In this document: positions 43,893 through 54,100 of the stretch, piece by piece
Numbering within the stretch: the first letter of the stretch is position 1
Layout of the letters: each line of letters starts with the position of its first letter
DNA from: DASUPK01 sp963801055
Lineage (GTDB): Bacteria > Actinomycetota > Thermoleophilia > Solirubrobacterales > 70-9
Assembly: GCA_963801055.1 (NCBI GenBank)
Contig: CAWDDE010000003.1
Span: forward strand, 248,001-312,000
Reading direction: 5' to 3'
DNA length: 64,000 nt
The notes under the pieces: model-generated
What the model was told of the DNA's origin: nothing
Databases searched by the model: none
What the model saw: only the letters and a program-made list of their open reading frames with translations
Position numbers and translations under genes: made by a program

Positions 43893-44486
43893 CTAGTAGC
43901 CGGGGTAGTACTTCGCGGTGTAGCCGAGCGGCTTGCGCTTCGTGCGGCGCCAGCGCGGACCGCTGCCCTGCCTCAGCCTCTCGCCGACTGCGGAGGTGTC
44001 GAACCGCATACCGGCGACCACCATGTAGGCATGGCTCGCATTGGCGTAGACCGTGATCCAGCGACCCTTGCCGAACGCTCCCCAGCTGCTCGCCAGCGGG
44101 CCTGAGGGCATCGGGCTGGACAGGAAGCCGGCGGCGTGCAGCAGGTAGCTGACCGCGCCGGAGCAGTCGTATCCGGTGTCGGAGAAGCTCCTGTGCCCAC
44201 CGCCCCAGCGGTAGGGGTAGGTGCGAATCGCGTTCCCGGCCGCGATCGCCGCCTGGATCGCAGGAGGCGCGTCCGCGGGGGCCACGGCCGTGCCGTCCTT
44301 GCGGACCTTCCCGCGGCCGGGAGGGCCGACGGGCGCCGGCGGAGTGGTGGTGGTCGTCGTCGTGGTGCTCCCGGGCGGGGCCGACCCGCCGGTCTGTGCC
44401 GCTGCTGGAACGGCAACGGCAAGCGCGCAGATGATTGTTGTCCCCGCCACTGCGAGGCGACGCTTGAGGCTACGTGTGTCTCGCAT
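43893..44486 (-). CDS. Secreted NlpC/P60-family peptidase, copy 1
   Basis: A 197-residue cell-wall hydrolase-like protein. A signal peptide (IICALAVAVPAAAQ) is followed by a threonine-proline linker (T8 run) and a C-terminal NlpC/P60 domain. The domain has WGGGHRSF...YDCSGAVSYLL with nucleophile Cys108 and a later ASHAYMVVAG with His153. It likely cuts peptidoglycan stem peptides, though this short variant (the GYDCSGAVSY group) is not biochemically known to me. A c-di-AMP riboswitch precedes it. One of three tandem paralogues. Confidence 0.85.
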   Translation of the reverse strand: MRDTRSLKRRLAVAGTTIICALAVAVPAAAQTGGSAPPGSTTTTTTTTPPAPVGPPGRGKVRKDGTAVAPADAPPAIQAAIAAGNAIRTYPYRWGGGHRSFSDTGYDCSGAVSYLLHAAGFLSSPMPSGPLASSWGAFGKGRWITVYANASHAYMVVAGMRFDTSAVGERLRQGSGPRWRRTKRKPLGYTAKYYPGY

Positions 44487-44502
44487 CCAACAGCTCTCCT
44501 TT

Positions 44503-44640
44503 GCAGGCCTGCGGGGTTAGCTGTCGGGCTAGCGCTGAAGGAGCCTGCGCCCCCACTTTCAACTGCAGTGGGTTCGCCCCAATCTCTGGTTCCCCCGCTC
44601 CCATCGCCACGTGGGGATGGGACTCGGCGTAACTGGCGCG
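44503..44640 (-). promoter_or_regulatory. c-di-AMP riboswitch (ydaO/yuaA type), copy 1
   Basis: On the minus strand the leader carries the conserved blocks of the ydaO aptamer in order: GCCGAGTCCC, GAGCGGGGGAACCA, GGGGCGAACCC, CAGGCTCCTT, AGCGCTAGCCCGACAGC, and TAACCCCGCAGGC. Copy 2 has the same blocks with changes between them. A ribosome site, AAGGAGAG, begins right after the last stem and sits 8 bases before the ATG, so control is probably at translation. In actinobacteria this class controls cell-wall hydrolases. Confidence 0.85.
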
Positions 44641-44750
44641 GCACCTTAGCAAACGTGAAGGAACCCTGGCAATCGAAAACCGTTCGTTAGTGATCACTCG
44701 CACGATCTTTTGGGATTCGACGTCCCGGCCGGCCCACCTTCCGGCACGCG

Positions 44751-44783
44751 GCGGCGCGGCCCGGGGAGAACGGGCCGCGCCGC
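44751..44783 (-). terminator. Strong hairpin after NlpC/P60 copy 2
   Basis: A perfect 13-bp stem, GCGGCGCGGCCCG with CGGGCCGCGCCGC, and a 7-base loop begin 30 bases downstream of the copy 2 stop on the minus strand. It has no U-run, like many actinobacterial terminators. Confidence 0.65.
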
Positions 44784-44812
44784 GCGCTCGGGAGAAGGAG
44801 CGGAGGCCTCGA

Positions 44813-45398
44813 TCAGAGGCCAGGGGAGAACCGAGAGGAATATCCGCCAGACGTCCGGGCGGTGGTGCGCCAACGTGGCCCGCTGCCCTGACTGAAAAGA
44901 TCGCCGCCCGAGGAAGTGTCGAAGCGGAGTCCCGCCACGGTCATGTACGCGTGCCCCGGATTGCCATAGACCGTGATCCATGAGCCGGTCCCGGGCAGGC
45001 CCCATCTGGTGCCCAGAGCTCCCGAGACCATCGGCCTCCTCAGCAACCCCGCAGCGTGCAGGACGTAGCTGACCGCGCCCGAGCAGTCATAGCCCCTCGA
45101 CTTGAAGCTGCGGTGGCCGCCGCCCCAGATGTAGGGCCTTGTCCGAATCCGGTTCGCCGCGTTGATCGCCTTGCGAATCGGCCTGGGCGCGCCCGCGGGT
45201 GCGGTGGCCGAGCCGTCTGAGTTGAACACCGCCGTCGATGCCGGACGGCGCGGGCGTCGTCGTCGTGGTGCTGGTGCTGCCTGGTGACCCCGTCCCGCCT
45301 GTCTGGGCCATCGCCGGCACCGCGCCCGCGAGCGAAGTCACCAACAGCAGCCCTGCCAGCCACAGCTTGCGACTTCTGCTGAGAGTTTCTGACCGCAA
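44813..45398 (-). CDS. Secreted NlpC/P60-family peptidase, copy 2 (one frameshift)
   Basis: Same domain order as copy 1: signal (LWLAGLLLVTSLAGAVPAMA), T-rich linker, NlpC/P60 domain with WGGGHRSFKSRGYDCSGAV and GNPGHAYMTVAG. An extra G near 45235 splits the linker from the domain; correcting it gives 194 residues, matching the sister copies. A ydaO-type riboswitch lies upstream and a strong hairpin downstream, so it is its own transcription unit. Confidence 0.82.
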
Positions 45399-45411
45399 AC
45401 CGCTCTCCTTC

Positions 45412-45545
45412 GTCGGCCTACGGGGTTAGCTGACGGGCTGGCGCTAAAGGAGCCTGCGCTTCCACCGGTGGTGGATTCGCCCCAACTGCTTTGGTTCCCC
45501 CGCTCTCGTCCCGCCGTGGCGGGGACGAGATTCGGCGTTTTGCTG
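45412..45545 (-). promoter_or_regulatory. c-di-AMP riboswitch (ydaO/yuaA type), copy 2
   Basis: The minus strand holds GCCGAATCTCG, GAGCGGGGGAACCA, GGGGCGAATCC, CAGGCTCCTT, AGCGCCAGCCCGTCAGC and TAACCCCGTAGGC in the ydaO order. Compared with copy 1 the variable stems differ in sequence but still pair (for example GTCCCCGCC with GGCGGGAC). A GAAGGAGAG ribosome site follows directly. Confidence 0.85.
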
Positions 45546-45626
45546 CGCGGGAACGCTACCAGACCCGACGGCTCCATGAGCGAACCCTCATAGAACTGGG
45601 CGGGCCGCAGAATTGGGCGGACCGCG

Positions 45627-46212
45627 CTAGAGGCCCGGGTAGTGGCGGATCGCGAAGCTGGTGGGGGTCCTGAGCGTGTAGCGCCAACGCGGGCCGCGGC
45701 CCTGGTTGACCCATTCGCCGACGGGGTGAGGTGTCGTAGCGCAGTCCGGCCACCACCATGAAGGTGTGGGTGCGGTTCGCGTAGACGGTGATCCACGAGC
45801 CCGGTCCGGAGGTCGCCCACCAGGCGAGCTGCCCGGAGACCAGGGGCGAGCTGAGTAGCCGCGCGGCGTGCAGCACATAGCTGACCGCGCCCGAGCAGTC
45901 GTAGCCCTTCGACTTGAAGCCCCGGTGACCGCCGCCCCAGACGTAGGTCCGTCTGTGGATGCGGTTGGCGGCCTGGATCGCGCGCACGACCGGATACGGC
46001 GCGTCGGCCGGGATGCTCGCCTTCCCGCCCGGCAGGATCGTCGCCGTGCTCGTCGGGGCCGAGCCGAGCGGGGCCCCCGGCAGCCCCGTGGTGGTGGTTG
46101 TGGTCGTCGTCCCGTCGGTCTGTCCCGCCGCCGGGCTGGCGACGAGCAGTGCCGAACCGAACAGCAGTGCTGCAAGTCCAAGCCCCGGGCTACGGCGACG
46201 TGAGCGAGACAC
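45627..46212 (-). CDS. Secreted NlpC/P60-family peptidase, copy 3 (one frameshift)
   Basis: Signal (LGLAALLFGSALLVASPAAG), T8 linker and NlpC/P60 domain with WGGGHRGFKSKGYDCSGAV. One extra C near 45727, right after LRYDTSP, shifts the last 35 residues; the corrected end reads VNQGRGPRWRYTLRTPTSF and finishes at 45627, 194 residues in all, like the others. No riboswitch blocks are seen upstream, so it is regulated differently. The leader has only a GGAGGA-like site. Confidence 0.8.
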
Positions 46213-46337
46213 CAGATCCCTCCTCCAATTCCTTCCTCTCGGTTGGAACTGGCTCCTCCTGAAGCGGAAGACCGTATCAGAGCTGGCGCGTTCTGTGAGC
46301 GAGCCTTAACAAATAGGCAGTGAGATAGCTTGGAATC

Positions 46338-47144
46338 ATGGAACTCGAGGGAAAGCGGGTCCTGCTCAGCGGCGCCACCGGGGGACTCGGGCGCGCGATC
46401 GCCGAGCAGCTGGCAGGGCACGGCGCGGCCCTCGTGCTCAGCTCCAGGAAGGCCGAAGAGCTCGACCGGCTCGCCCGCTCGCTGCCAGGCGGAGAGGCCC
46501 GGCACGCCGTGATCGTCGCCGACCTCGCCGATCCCGGGGCCGCCGAGGAGCTCGTCGCACGGGCCGGCGACCTCGACGGACTGGTGGCCAACGCCGCCCT
46601 CCCCGCGACGGGGAGGCTGGAGAGCCTCAGCTCGGAGGAGGTTCAGCGGGCGCTTCGGGTCAACTTCGAGTCGCCCATCCTGATGGCCCGGGCCCTCGCG
46701 CCCAAACTCGCCGAGAAGGGCGAGGGGCACCTGGTCTTCATCGCCTCGCTCTCGGGCAAGGTGGGCTCGCCTCGGTCCGCGCTCTACAACTCGACCAAGT
46801 TCGGTCTGCGCGGCTTCGCCTTCGGGCTGCGCGAGGACCTCCACCCGCACGGGGTCGGTGTCTCGATCGTCTCTCCCGGCTTCGTGCGCGAGGCCGGCAT
46901 GTTCGCCGACGCCTCGATGAAGCCGCCGCCCGGTCTCGGGACGACGACGCCGGAAAAGGTCGCGAAGGCGGTCGTGCGCGCGATCCGCCGCAATCGGAAC
47001 GAGATCACGGTCGCGCCGCGCCGACAGCGCTTCGTGGCCGAAGTGGGCTACCGGCACCCGGAGCTCGCTGCGTGGATGCAGCGGCGCGGCGGCGCGGAGC
47101 GGCACGCCGAGAAGCTCGCGGCCGGCCAGTCCGACAAGCGGTAG
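46338..47144 (+). CDS. SDR-family oxidoreductase
   Basis: A 268-residue classical SDR. It has LLSGATGGLGRAIAEQLAG (TGxxxGxG), DLADPG, NAALP, VFIASLSGK (Ser) and YNSTKFGLRGF (YxxxK), followed by SPGFVREAG, so all catalytic residues are present. The substrate is unknown. Alone on the plus strand between the NlpC genes and aconitase; aconitase starts 41 bases after its stop and may be cotranscribed. Confidence 0.87.
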   Translation: MELEGKRVLLSGATGGLGRAIAEQLAGHGAALVLSSRKAEELDRLARSLPGGEARHAVIVADLADPGAAEELVARAGDLDGLVANAALPATGRLESLSSEEVQRALRVNFESPILMARALAPKLAEKGEGHLVFIASLSGKVGSPRSALYNSTKFGLRGFAFGLREDLHPHGVGVSIVSPGFVREAGMFADASMKPPPGLGTTTPEKVAKAVVRAIRRNRNEITVAPRRQRFVAEVGYRHPELAAWMQRRGGAERHAEKLAAGQSDKR

Positions 47145-47185
47145 GCGAGCCGATTGAGGCGAATCTCACTGGTCATACTGACCGT

Positions 47186-49999
47186 GTGAGCACAGACAGC
47201 TTCGGTGCACGCTCCGAGCTCGAGGTCTCCGGGCGGCGGTTCGAGGTCCATCGCCTCGACGCGCTGCAGCAGAGGTTCGACGTCGCGCGACTGCCGTATT
47301 CGCTCAAGGTCCTGCTCGAGAACGCACTCCGCCTCGAAGACGGCACGTCGGTTACGTCCGACGACGTCCAAGCGATCGCCAGCTGGGACGCGAAGGCGCG
47401 GCCGTCGGTGGAGATCCCCTTTCAGCCGGCCCGCGTCCTGATGCAGGACTTCACGGGCGTCCCTGCCGTGGTCGACCTCGCCGCGATGCGTGACGCGATG
47501 GAGGACCTGGGAGGCGATCCCACCGCGATCAACCCGCACGTAGACGTCGACCTGATCATCGACCACTCGGTTCAGGTGGACGCCTTCGGCAACCAGCGCG
47601 CCTTCGAGGTGAACGCGGAGCGGGACTACGAGCGGAACGGCGAGCGGTACGCCTTCCTGCGCTGGGGCCAGACCGCGTTCGACAACTTCAGGGTGGTTCC
47701 GCCGGCGACCGGGATCTGTCACCAGGTCAACCTCGAGTACCTCGGCCGTTGTGTCTGGACTCGCGAAGTCGATGGCACAACGCAGGCGTATCCGGACACG
47801 CTGGTCGGCACCGACTCACACACGACGATGATCAACGGCCTCGGCGTGCTCGGCTGGGGCGTGGGCGGGATCGAGGCCGAGGCGGCGATGCTGGGCCAGC
47901 CGATCTCGATGTTGCTCCCTCAGGTGCTCGGCTTCAAGCTGACCGGCGAGATGAGGGAAGGTGCGACCGCCACCGACCTCGTCCTGACCGTCACCGAGAT
48001 GCTCCGGGCGAAGGGCGTGGTCTCCAAGTTCGTCGAGTTCTTCGGTCCCGGGATCGCCGGGCTCGGTCTGGCGGACCGCGCGACGATCGGGAACATGTCC
48101 CCGGAGTTCGGCTCGACCTGCGCGATCTTCCCGATCGACGCAGAGACGCTCCGCTACCTCGAGTTCACCGGTCGCCCCACCGAGCAGATCGAGCTGGTCG
48201 ACGCCTACACGCGCGAGCAGGGCCTCTTCCATGAGCCTGACTCCGAGGAGCCGACCTACAGCGACACCCTCGAGCTGGACCTCGGCGACGTCGAGCCGAG
48301 CATCGCTGGGCCGAAGCGGCCGCAGGACCGAATCGCGCTCACCGACGCGAAGAACGCCTTCCTCGAGGCGATGCGCGAGTGGGACCCGAAGGCGGGTGAG
48401 GAGCTCGGCAACAGCCGGGACGAGGCGATCGCAGAGTCCTTCCCGGCCTCGGACCCCCCCGCCGAGGACCACGATGGCGATGGCGGCAAGCCGCGCACCT
48501 ATGTCGACAAGGGAGACGTCGCGGTGGAGGTGCAGACCAGCGATGCGGTGGCTGTGCAGCTCGAGAACGGCGAGACGGTCGAGCTGGACCACGGCCACGT
48601 CGTGATCGCTGCGATCACCAGCTGCACCAACACCTCGAATCCCTCAGTGATGCTGGGCGCGGGGCTGCTGGCGAAGAAGGCGGTCGAGCGCGGCCTGCGC
48701 CGTCAGCCCTGGGTGAAGACCTCACTCGCGCCGGGCTCGACGGTGGTCACCGAGTACCTGGAGAAGTCCGGGCTCGACAGGTACCTCGACGAGCTCCAGT
48801 TCAACCTGGTCGGCTACGGATGCACTACCTGCATCGGCAACTCCGGCCCGCTGCCAGAGGAGATCTCGAAGGCGGTCAACGACAACGGCCTGGTGGTCTG
48901 CAGCGTGCTTTCCGGCAACCGCAACTTCGAGGGCCGCATCAACCCGGATACCCAGGCGAGCTACCTCGCCTCACCGCCTCTCGTCGTCGCCTACGCGCTC
49001 GCCGGGCGCATGGACGTCGACCTGACGAGCGAACCGCTGGGCAGGGATTCGGACGGCGAGCCCGTCCACCTTTCCGACATCTGGCCTACCTCGGAGGAGA
49101 TCAAGCAGGTCGTCGGCGAGGCGGTGCGCGCCGACATGTTCACCAAGAGCTACGCCGACGTCTTCACCGGAGATGATCGCTGGCGCGGGATCCAGGTGCC
49201 CGAGGGCAACCGGTACACCTGGCCCGACTCCACCTACGTGCGCAAGCCGTCGTTCTTCGACGGCATGGATCCCGAGCCGAAGCCGGTCGAGCCGATCCGG
49301 GGGGCGCGGGTACTGGCGATGCTGGGCCATTCGGTCACCACGGACCACATCTCCCCCGCGGGCGCGATCAAGCGCGACAGCCCGGCGGGCAGGTGGTTGG
49401 TCGACCAGGGGGTCGAGGTCCGCGACTTCAACTCCTACGGCTCGAGGCGCGGGAATCACGAGGTGATGATCCGCGGGACCTTCGCCAACGTCCGGCTCCG
49501 CAACCGCCTCGTCGAGCGCGAGGGCGGTTTCACCAGGCACTTCCCGGATGGCGAGGAGACGACGATCTACGAGGCCGCGATGAGCTACGCGGACGAGGGC
49601 GTCCCCCTCGTCGTGCTTGCCGGCGAGGAGTACGGCGCCGGCTCCTCGCGCGACTGGGCCGCGAAGGGGACTTCGCTGCTCGGGGTGCGCGCCGTGATCG
49701 CTGAGAGCTTCGAGCGGATCCATCGCTCCAACCTGATCGGGATGGGCGTGCTGCCCCTCCAGTTCCCCGAGGGCGAGTCGATCGACTCGCTCGGCCTCAC
49801 CGGTGAGGAGACCTTCGATGTCGGCGACATCCAAAACGGGGAGGCGAAGACGGTCGAGGTGACCGCTCACCGCGCGGGCGGCGATGACGTCGCGTTCGAG
49901 GCGACCGTTCGGATCGACACGCCGAACGAGGTGAGCTACTTCCAGAACGGCGGCATCCTGCACCGGGTCCTGCGCGACCTGCGCTCCAAGGCGTCGTAG
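47186..49999 (+). CDS. acnA: Aconitate hydratase A
   Basis: A 937-residue enzyme of the TCA cycle (citrate to isocitrate). The three [4Fe-4S] ligands are visible: Cys480 in SCTNTSNP, and Cys546 and Cys549 in GYGCTTCIGNS. N-terminal PYSLKVLLENALR and late GSSRDWAAKG (substrate phosphate/carboxyl binding) are family hallmarks. An actinobacterial-type acidic insertion sits before the cysteine region. GTG start with no ribosome site; possibly leaderless. Neighbouring Kgd-type gene encodes another TCA step. Confidence 0.95.
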   Translation: MSTDSFGARSELEVSGRRFEVHRLDALQQRFDVARLPYSLKVLLENALRLEDGTSVTSDDVQAIASWDAKARPSVEIPFQPARVLMQDFTGVPAVVDLAAMRDAMEDLGGDPTAINPHVDVDLIIDHSVQVDAFGNQRAFEVNAERDYERNGERYAFLRWGQTAFDNFRVVPPATGICHQVNLEYLGRCVWTREVDGTTQAYPDTLVGTDSHTTMINGLGVLGWGVGGIEAEAAMLGQPISMLLPQVLGFKLTGEMREGATATDLVLTVTEMLRAKGVVSKFVEFFGPGIAGLGLADRATIGNMSPEFGSTCAIFPIDAETLRYLEFTGRPTEQIELVDAYTREQGLFHEPDSEEPTYSDTLELDLGDVEPSIAGPKRPQDRIALTDAKNAFLEAMREWDPKAGEELGNSRDEAIAESFPASDPPAEDHDGDGGKPRTYVDKGDVAVEVQTSDAVAVQLENGETVELDHGHVVIAAITSCTNTSNPSVMLGAGLLAKKAVERGLRRQPWVKTSLAPGSTVVTEYLEKSGLDRYLDELQFNLVGYGCTTCIGNSGPLPEEISKAVNDNGLVVCSVLSGNRNFEGRINPDTQASYLASPPLVVAYALAGRMDVDLTSEPLGRDSDGEPVHLSDIWPTSEEIKQVVGEAVRADMFTKSYADVFTGDDRWRGIQVPEGNRYTWPDSTYVRKPSFFDGMDPEPKPVEPIRGARVLAMLGHSVTTDHISPAGAIKRDSPAGRWLVDQGVEVRDFNSYGSRRGNHEVMIRGTFANVRLRNRLVEREGGFTRHFPDGEETTIYEAAMSYADEGVPLVVLAGEEYGAGSSRDWAAKGTSLLGVRAVIAESFERIHRSNLIGMGVLPLQFPEGESIDSLGLTGEETFDVGDIQNGEAKTVEVTAHRAGGDDVAFEATVRIDTPNEVSYFQNGGILHRVLRDLRSKAS

Positions 50000-50114
50000 G
50001 GGCCCCACTCCAACCCGAAGCGGTCGGCGTGGCGGGGCCGCGGGAGGCAGGGGGTCCACACGGCCCGCGCCACGCCTGCGCGTCGGTAGCCAGGGAGGGA
50101 TTTCCGACGCGATC

Positions 50115-50178
50115 GTCCCCGGAGGCGGGACTGGCCCGGGGACGAGTCTTTCAAGTTATTACGTCCTCCCGCCTCCGG
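50115..50178. terminator. Two overlapping hairpins between convergent genes
   Basis: CCGGAGGCGGGA at 50119-50130 pairs perfectly with TCCCGCCTCCGG at 50167-50178 (12 bp). GTCCCCGG at 50115-50122 pairs with CCGGGGAC at 50136-50143, and the two cannot form together. Lying between acnA and the DUF3817 gene, it is probably a bidirectional terminator. Confidence 0.6.
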
Positions 50179-50181
50179 TGA

Positions 50182-50565
50182 TTATTCCCCGTTTGGTCCG
50201 GCGGTGTCAACCATTTTGTCAATCGGGCGACCGCCAGCCCTCGAAATCCCCCAGCCACGACGCTCGATCAGTTCGATCCCGATGACGGTGCCGAAGGGCC
50301 CGACGGGCGTGAGCGTCGCCGCGAACAGCGGCCAGGGCGCCTCGCGACGCATCAGCGCCACGAAAATCAGCGCACAGAGCGCCAGGTACCCGACCCCGTG
50401 CAGGAGGCCGAAGAGTGCCGTCTGCGACTCGTAGCCGGGTGCGATCCAAAAGAAGAGCAGCAGCGCGAACAGCCCGCACTCGAACCAGGACGCGAACTTC
50501 ACCCACCTGAAGAGGTTGCCGGGAACAGGCTTGGGCAGCGGTTGTGCGTGTTCGGCCGTTGCCAC
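50182..50565 (-). CDS. DUF3817 membrane protein
   Basis: A 127-residue protein with three to four transmembrane segments. WVKFASWFECGLFALLLFFWI and LLHGVGYLALCALIFVAL, followed by PFGTVIGIELIERR, match the DUF3817 pattern common in actinobacteria. The role is unknown. GTG start. Short acidic C-terminal tail. It is divergent from the next secreted protein by 183 bases, a region with a 6-bp GCGGCG/CGCCGC inverted repeat and no clear promoter. Confidence 0.8.
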   Translation of the reverse strand: MATAEHAQPLPKPVPGNLFRWVKFASWFECGLFALLLFFWIAPGYESQTALFGLLHGVGYLALCALIFVALMRREAPWPLFAATLTPVGPFGTVIGIELIERRGWGISRAGGRPIDKMVDTAGPNGE

Positions 50566-50748
50566 AGGCTGAAACTAGCGGCTGCGTGGCCTGGACCGCC
50601 GGTCGAAGCGGCGGGAGTCGATCTTCCGACGCCGCTCCATGGTTTTCGTGCGCTGGGCCTTTGCGAACTCTTAACCGCGCGCTGGGCAGCGCTTAGCAAG
50701 GCAGCTGCGACCCTCGATCGGACCGTAATTCGAGGAAAGGAAACGCAG

Positions 50749-51142
50749 ATGTCCATACGAAAGATCGGCGTGCTCGCCCTCTCCTTGCTCGCGATCGGTG
50801 TCATCGCCGCGCCGGCCGCGGCCCAGGCCGCGCACTTCCAGGGAACCGTCACGGCGAAGAACCGGGACGCCCGTACCTTCACCCTGAGGCAGGACGAGGG
50901 CGGGGGACCTTCAAGATCAAGGTCACCAAGAGGACCAAGTTCGAGCGGATCGCCGGATTCGGGGCGATCAAGGTCGGCGACCGGAACATCGAGGCGGTCG
51001 CCTTCAAGAACGCCAATGGGCGCTGGATCGCGAGCAAGGTAGAGCGTTCCGGTCAGTCCGGGGCGGGGGTGACGCCAGCGGTGGCCGCATCGACGATGGG
51101 CCGCATCACGGGGGCAACGACGACGGGCCGAATCACACCTGA
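50749..51142 (+). CDS. Secreted DUF5666-like beta-barrel protein (two frameshifts)
   Basis: A signal peptide (IGVLALSLLAIGVIAAPAAA) is followed by HFQGTVTAKNRDARTFTLRQ, the first strands of a DUF5666-like small barrel. Two missing G in G-runs (near 50903 and 51068) shift the frame; the corrected protein continues FKIKVTKRTKFERI and ends in a Gly/Asp/His tail (DDGPHHGGNDDGPNHT), 131 residues. GGAAAGGAAA precedes the ATG. The function is unknown; metal binding is possible from the tail. Confidence 0.55.
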
Positions 51143-51160
51143 GTGCGCCGCGGAGGTGGG

Positions 51161-54100
51161 CTACGCCGGGTCAGCCCTGCCCATCAGGGCAGTGAGGACG
51201 ATCCTCTCCTGCTCCTTGGTGTGCGCGATCGCGTACCCCTCGCCCGGGCTGGCGCGCGGCGGGCGGCCGACGTAACCGAGCTCGACGCCCTCTGGAATCA
51301 GCTCGGGCATGCGGCGCTGCATGACCGACCAGGCGCCCATGTTGCGCGGCTCCTCCTGCACCCAGACGATCTCCTTGAGGTTCGGGTAGCTCGCGATCAG
51401 CTCGCTGAGCTGTTCCTTGGCGAACGGGTAGAGGAGCTCTACCCGCGCAATCGCCACGTTCTCGATCTCCGCGCGCTTGGGCGCCGCGTCGATGTCGTAG
51501 TAGATCTTGCCGCTGCAGAGCAAGAGCCGCCCGACCTCCTTCTTACGGTCCTTGGCGCCCGGATCGTCCAGGACGAAGTGGAAGGAGCCCGAGGTGAGCT
51601 CCTCGAGCATGGAGGTGGCCCGCGGCAGGCGCAGTAGCCCCTTGGGGGTGAAGACCACCATCGGCCGGGCCTTGGCGATGTGGGCCTGGCGCCGCAGCAG
51701 GTGGAAATACTGGGCCGCCGTGGAGGGGTTGGCGATGCGGATGTTGCCCTCGGCCGCGAGCTGGATGAACCGCTCGATCCGCGCGCTCGAGTGCTCGGGG
51801 CCGCCGCCCTCGTACCCGTGGGGCAGCAGCAGCGTGAGGCGCGAGGTCTGCCCCCACTTCGCCTCCGCCGAGACGATGAAGCTGTCGATGATCACCTGGG
51901 CTGCGTTGCCGAAGTCGCCGAACTGGGCCTCCCAGAGGACCAGGCTGTCCGGCGACTGCGCGGAGTAGCCGTACTCGAAGCCGAGACAGGCGGACTCCGA
52001 CAGCGGGCTGTTGTGCAGCTCGAGCGGCGCGGTCGCGTCCGGCAGGTTCTGGATCGGGGCGTAGCGCAGGCCTGTCTTCTCGTCGTGGAGGACGAGGTGG
52101 CGGTTGGAGAAGGTGCCTCGCTCGGTGTCCTGCCCGGTGAAGCGGAGGTGGACGTCCTCGGTGAGCAGCGACGCCAGCGCGAGGGCCTCGGCATGGCCGA
52201 ACTCGATCCCCCCCTCGTCCATCGCCTCGAGCCGCTTCGAGAGCGGCTTGCGGAGCTTGCGATGGATGGTGAAGCTGTCCGGGACCCGCAGGAGCTCCTC
52301 GTTCAGCTTGCGGAGCCGCTCCTCCGTGACCGCCGTCTCGACGCTCGGGCTGCGGGTGCGATCGAGCTCGCCGGTGCCCGTCGCGGTGGGATCCGCGTAG
52401 TCGCCCGACTCGATCTTCCTGCGGAGGTCGTCGTGGGCGGACTTCAGCTCCTGCTGGCGCTGGTTGTTCCGCTCCTCGACCTCGTCGGGGGTGGCGATCC
52501 CCTCCTTGACCAGGGACTCGGCGTAGACCTGGCTTACCGGTGGGTGCTCCTTGATCTTTGCGGCCATCAGCGGCTGGGTGTAGGCCGGCTCGTCGGTCTC
52601 GTTGTGGCCGAAGCGGCGATAGCCGATCAGGTCGATGACCACATCGCGGCCCCAGCGCTCGCGATAGGCCATCGCCAGGCGGACGGCCGCCAGGCAGGCC
52701 TCCGGGTCATCGGCGTTGACGTGGATGATCGGGACGTTGAAGCCCTTCGCCATGTCGGCTGCGTACGGGGTCGAGCGACCCTCCTCCGGGTCGGTGGTGA
52801 AGCCGATCTGGTTGTTCTGGATGATGTGGAGCGTGCCACCGGTCGCGTAGCCCTTCAGGGACTGCAGGTTGAGCGTCTCGGCGACGACGCCCTGGGCCGG
52901 GAACGCCGCGTCGCCGTGCAGGAGGACCGGGACCGCCGCCATCGGGTCGTGATCGAGACCGCCGTCCCGCCGGGTGCTCTGAGAGGCGCGCGCGGCGCCG
53001 GTGACCACCGGGTCCACGAACTCGAGGTGGCTCGGGTTCGGGTAGAGCCGCACGCCGATCTCGGAGCCGTCGCGAGCCTTGTAGACGCCGCTGTGGCCGT
53101 AGTGGTACTTGACGTCGCCGGTGCCGCCCGTCGGGATGGCGGCGAGCGACTTGACGGCCTCAATCGCCTTGGCGCCCTCGAACTCGGCGAGGATCGCCTC
53201 GACCGGCCGGGCGATGTTGTGGGCGAGCACGCTGAGCCGGCCGCGGTGGGCCATGCCGATGACGACGTCGTGAGCGCCCTCGGTGTAGGCCATCTCGAAG
53301 ACCTCATCGAGCATCGGCACGACGGCATCGAGCCCTTCGATCGAGAACATCTTCTGGCCGAGGTAGGCCTTCTCGAGATAGCGCTCGAAGCCGAAGACCT
53401 GGATGAGCCGGTCGAGCAGCTGCTGCTTCTCCTCCGGCTCGAGCGGCTTGCGGTGCCAGCCCGTCTCGATCATCTCCCGCAGCCACATGCGCTGCTGATG
53501 GGAGGAGAGGTGCTCGATCTGGTAGGCGATCGTCCCGCAGTAGGCCTCCCGCATCCGCGGCAGGACCTCCAGCAGCGTCTCGCCCTCCACGCCGATGCGC
53601 AGGATCTCCGCCGGGATCTGCGACATCAGCTCGGGGGTCAGGTTGAGGTTCTCGGGCTGGATCGCGGGGTCGCCCTTCGGCTCGGAGCCGAGGGGATCGA
53701 GCCTGGCGGCGAGGTGGCCGTGGGTCCGGTAGGCCTTGAGCAGGGAGGTTGCCGCCTGGACGGCCTGCAGCAGCTCCGTGCTGGGCTTCGCCGCGACCGC
53801 CGGGGGCGGCTCGCCGGGCGCCCCAAGGGCCGAGAGTGGCGGAGCGGAGGCGGCGGCGGCGTGGGCGGCGCTGACCGTCGAGGCTTCCAGCCCCAGATCG
53901 GTGGCGACGGACTCGTAGAAGTCGTCCTCGCCCTGCAGCAGCTCCTCGATCCGGCGCAGGAACGATCCGGATTCCGCTCCCTGGATCACGCGGTGGTCGT
54001 AGGTCGAGGTCATCGTCATGACCTTCGAGACCCCGAGCGCCTTGATCTTCTCCGACGGTGCGTGCTTCCACTCGACCGGATAGGCGAGCGAGCCGCAGGC

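Noticed and set aside
46213..46337. Third c-di-AMP riboswitch upstream of NlpC/P60 copy 3
   Set aside because: None of the conserved blocks (GAGCGGGGGAACCA, AGCCCGxCAGC, TAACCCCG) is present and the space is too short.
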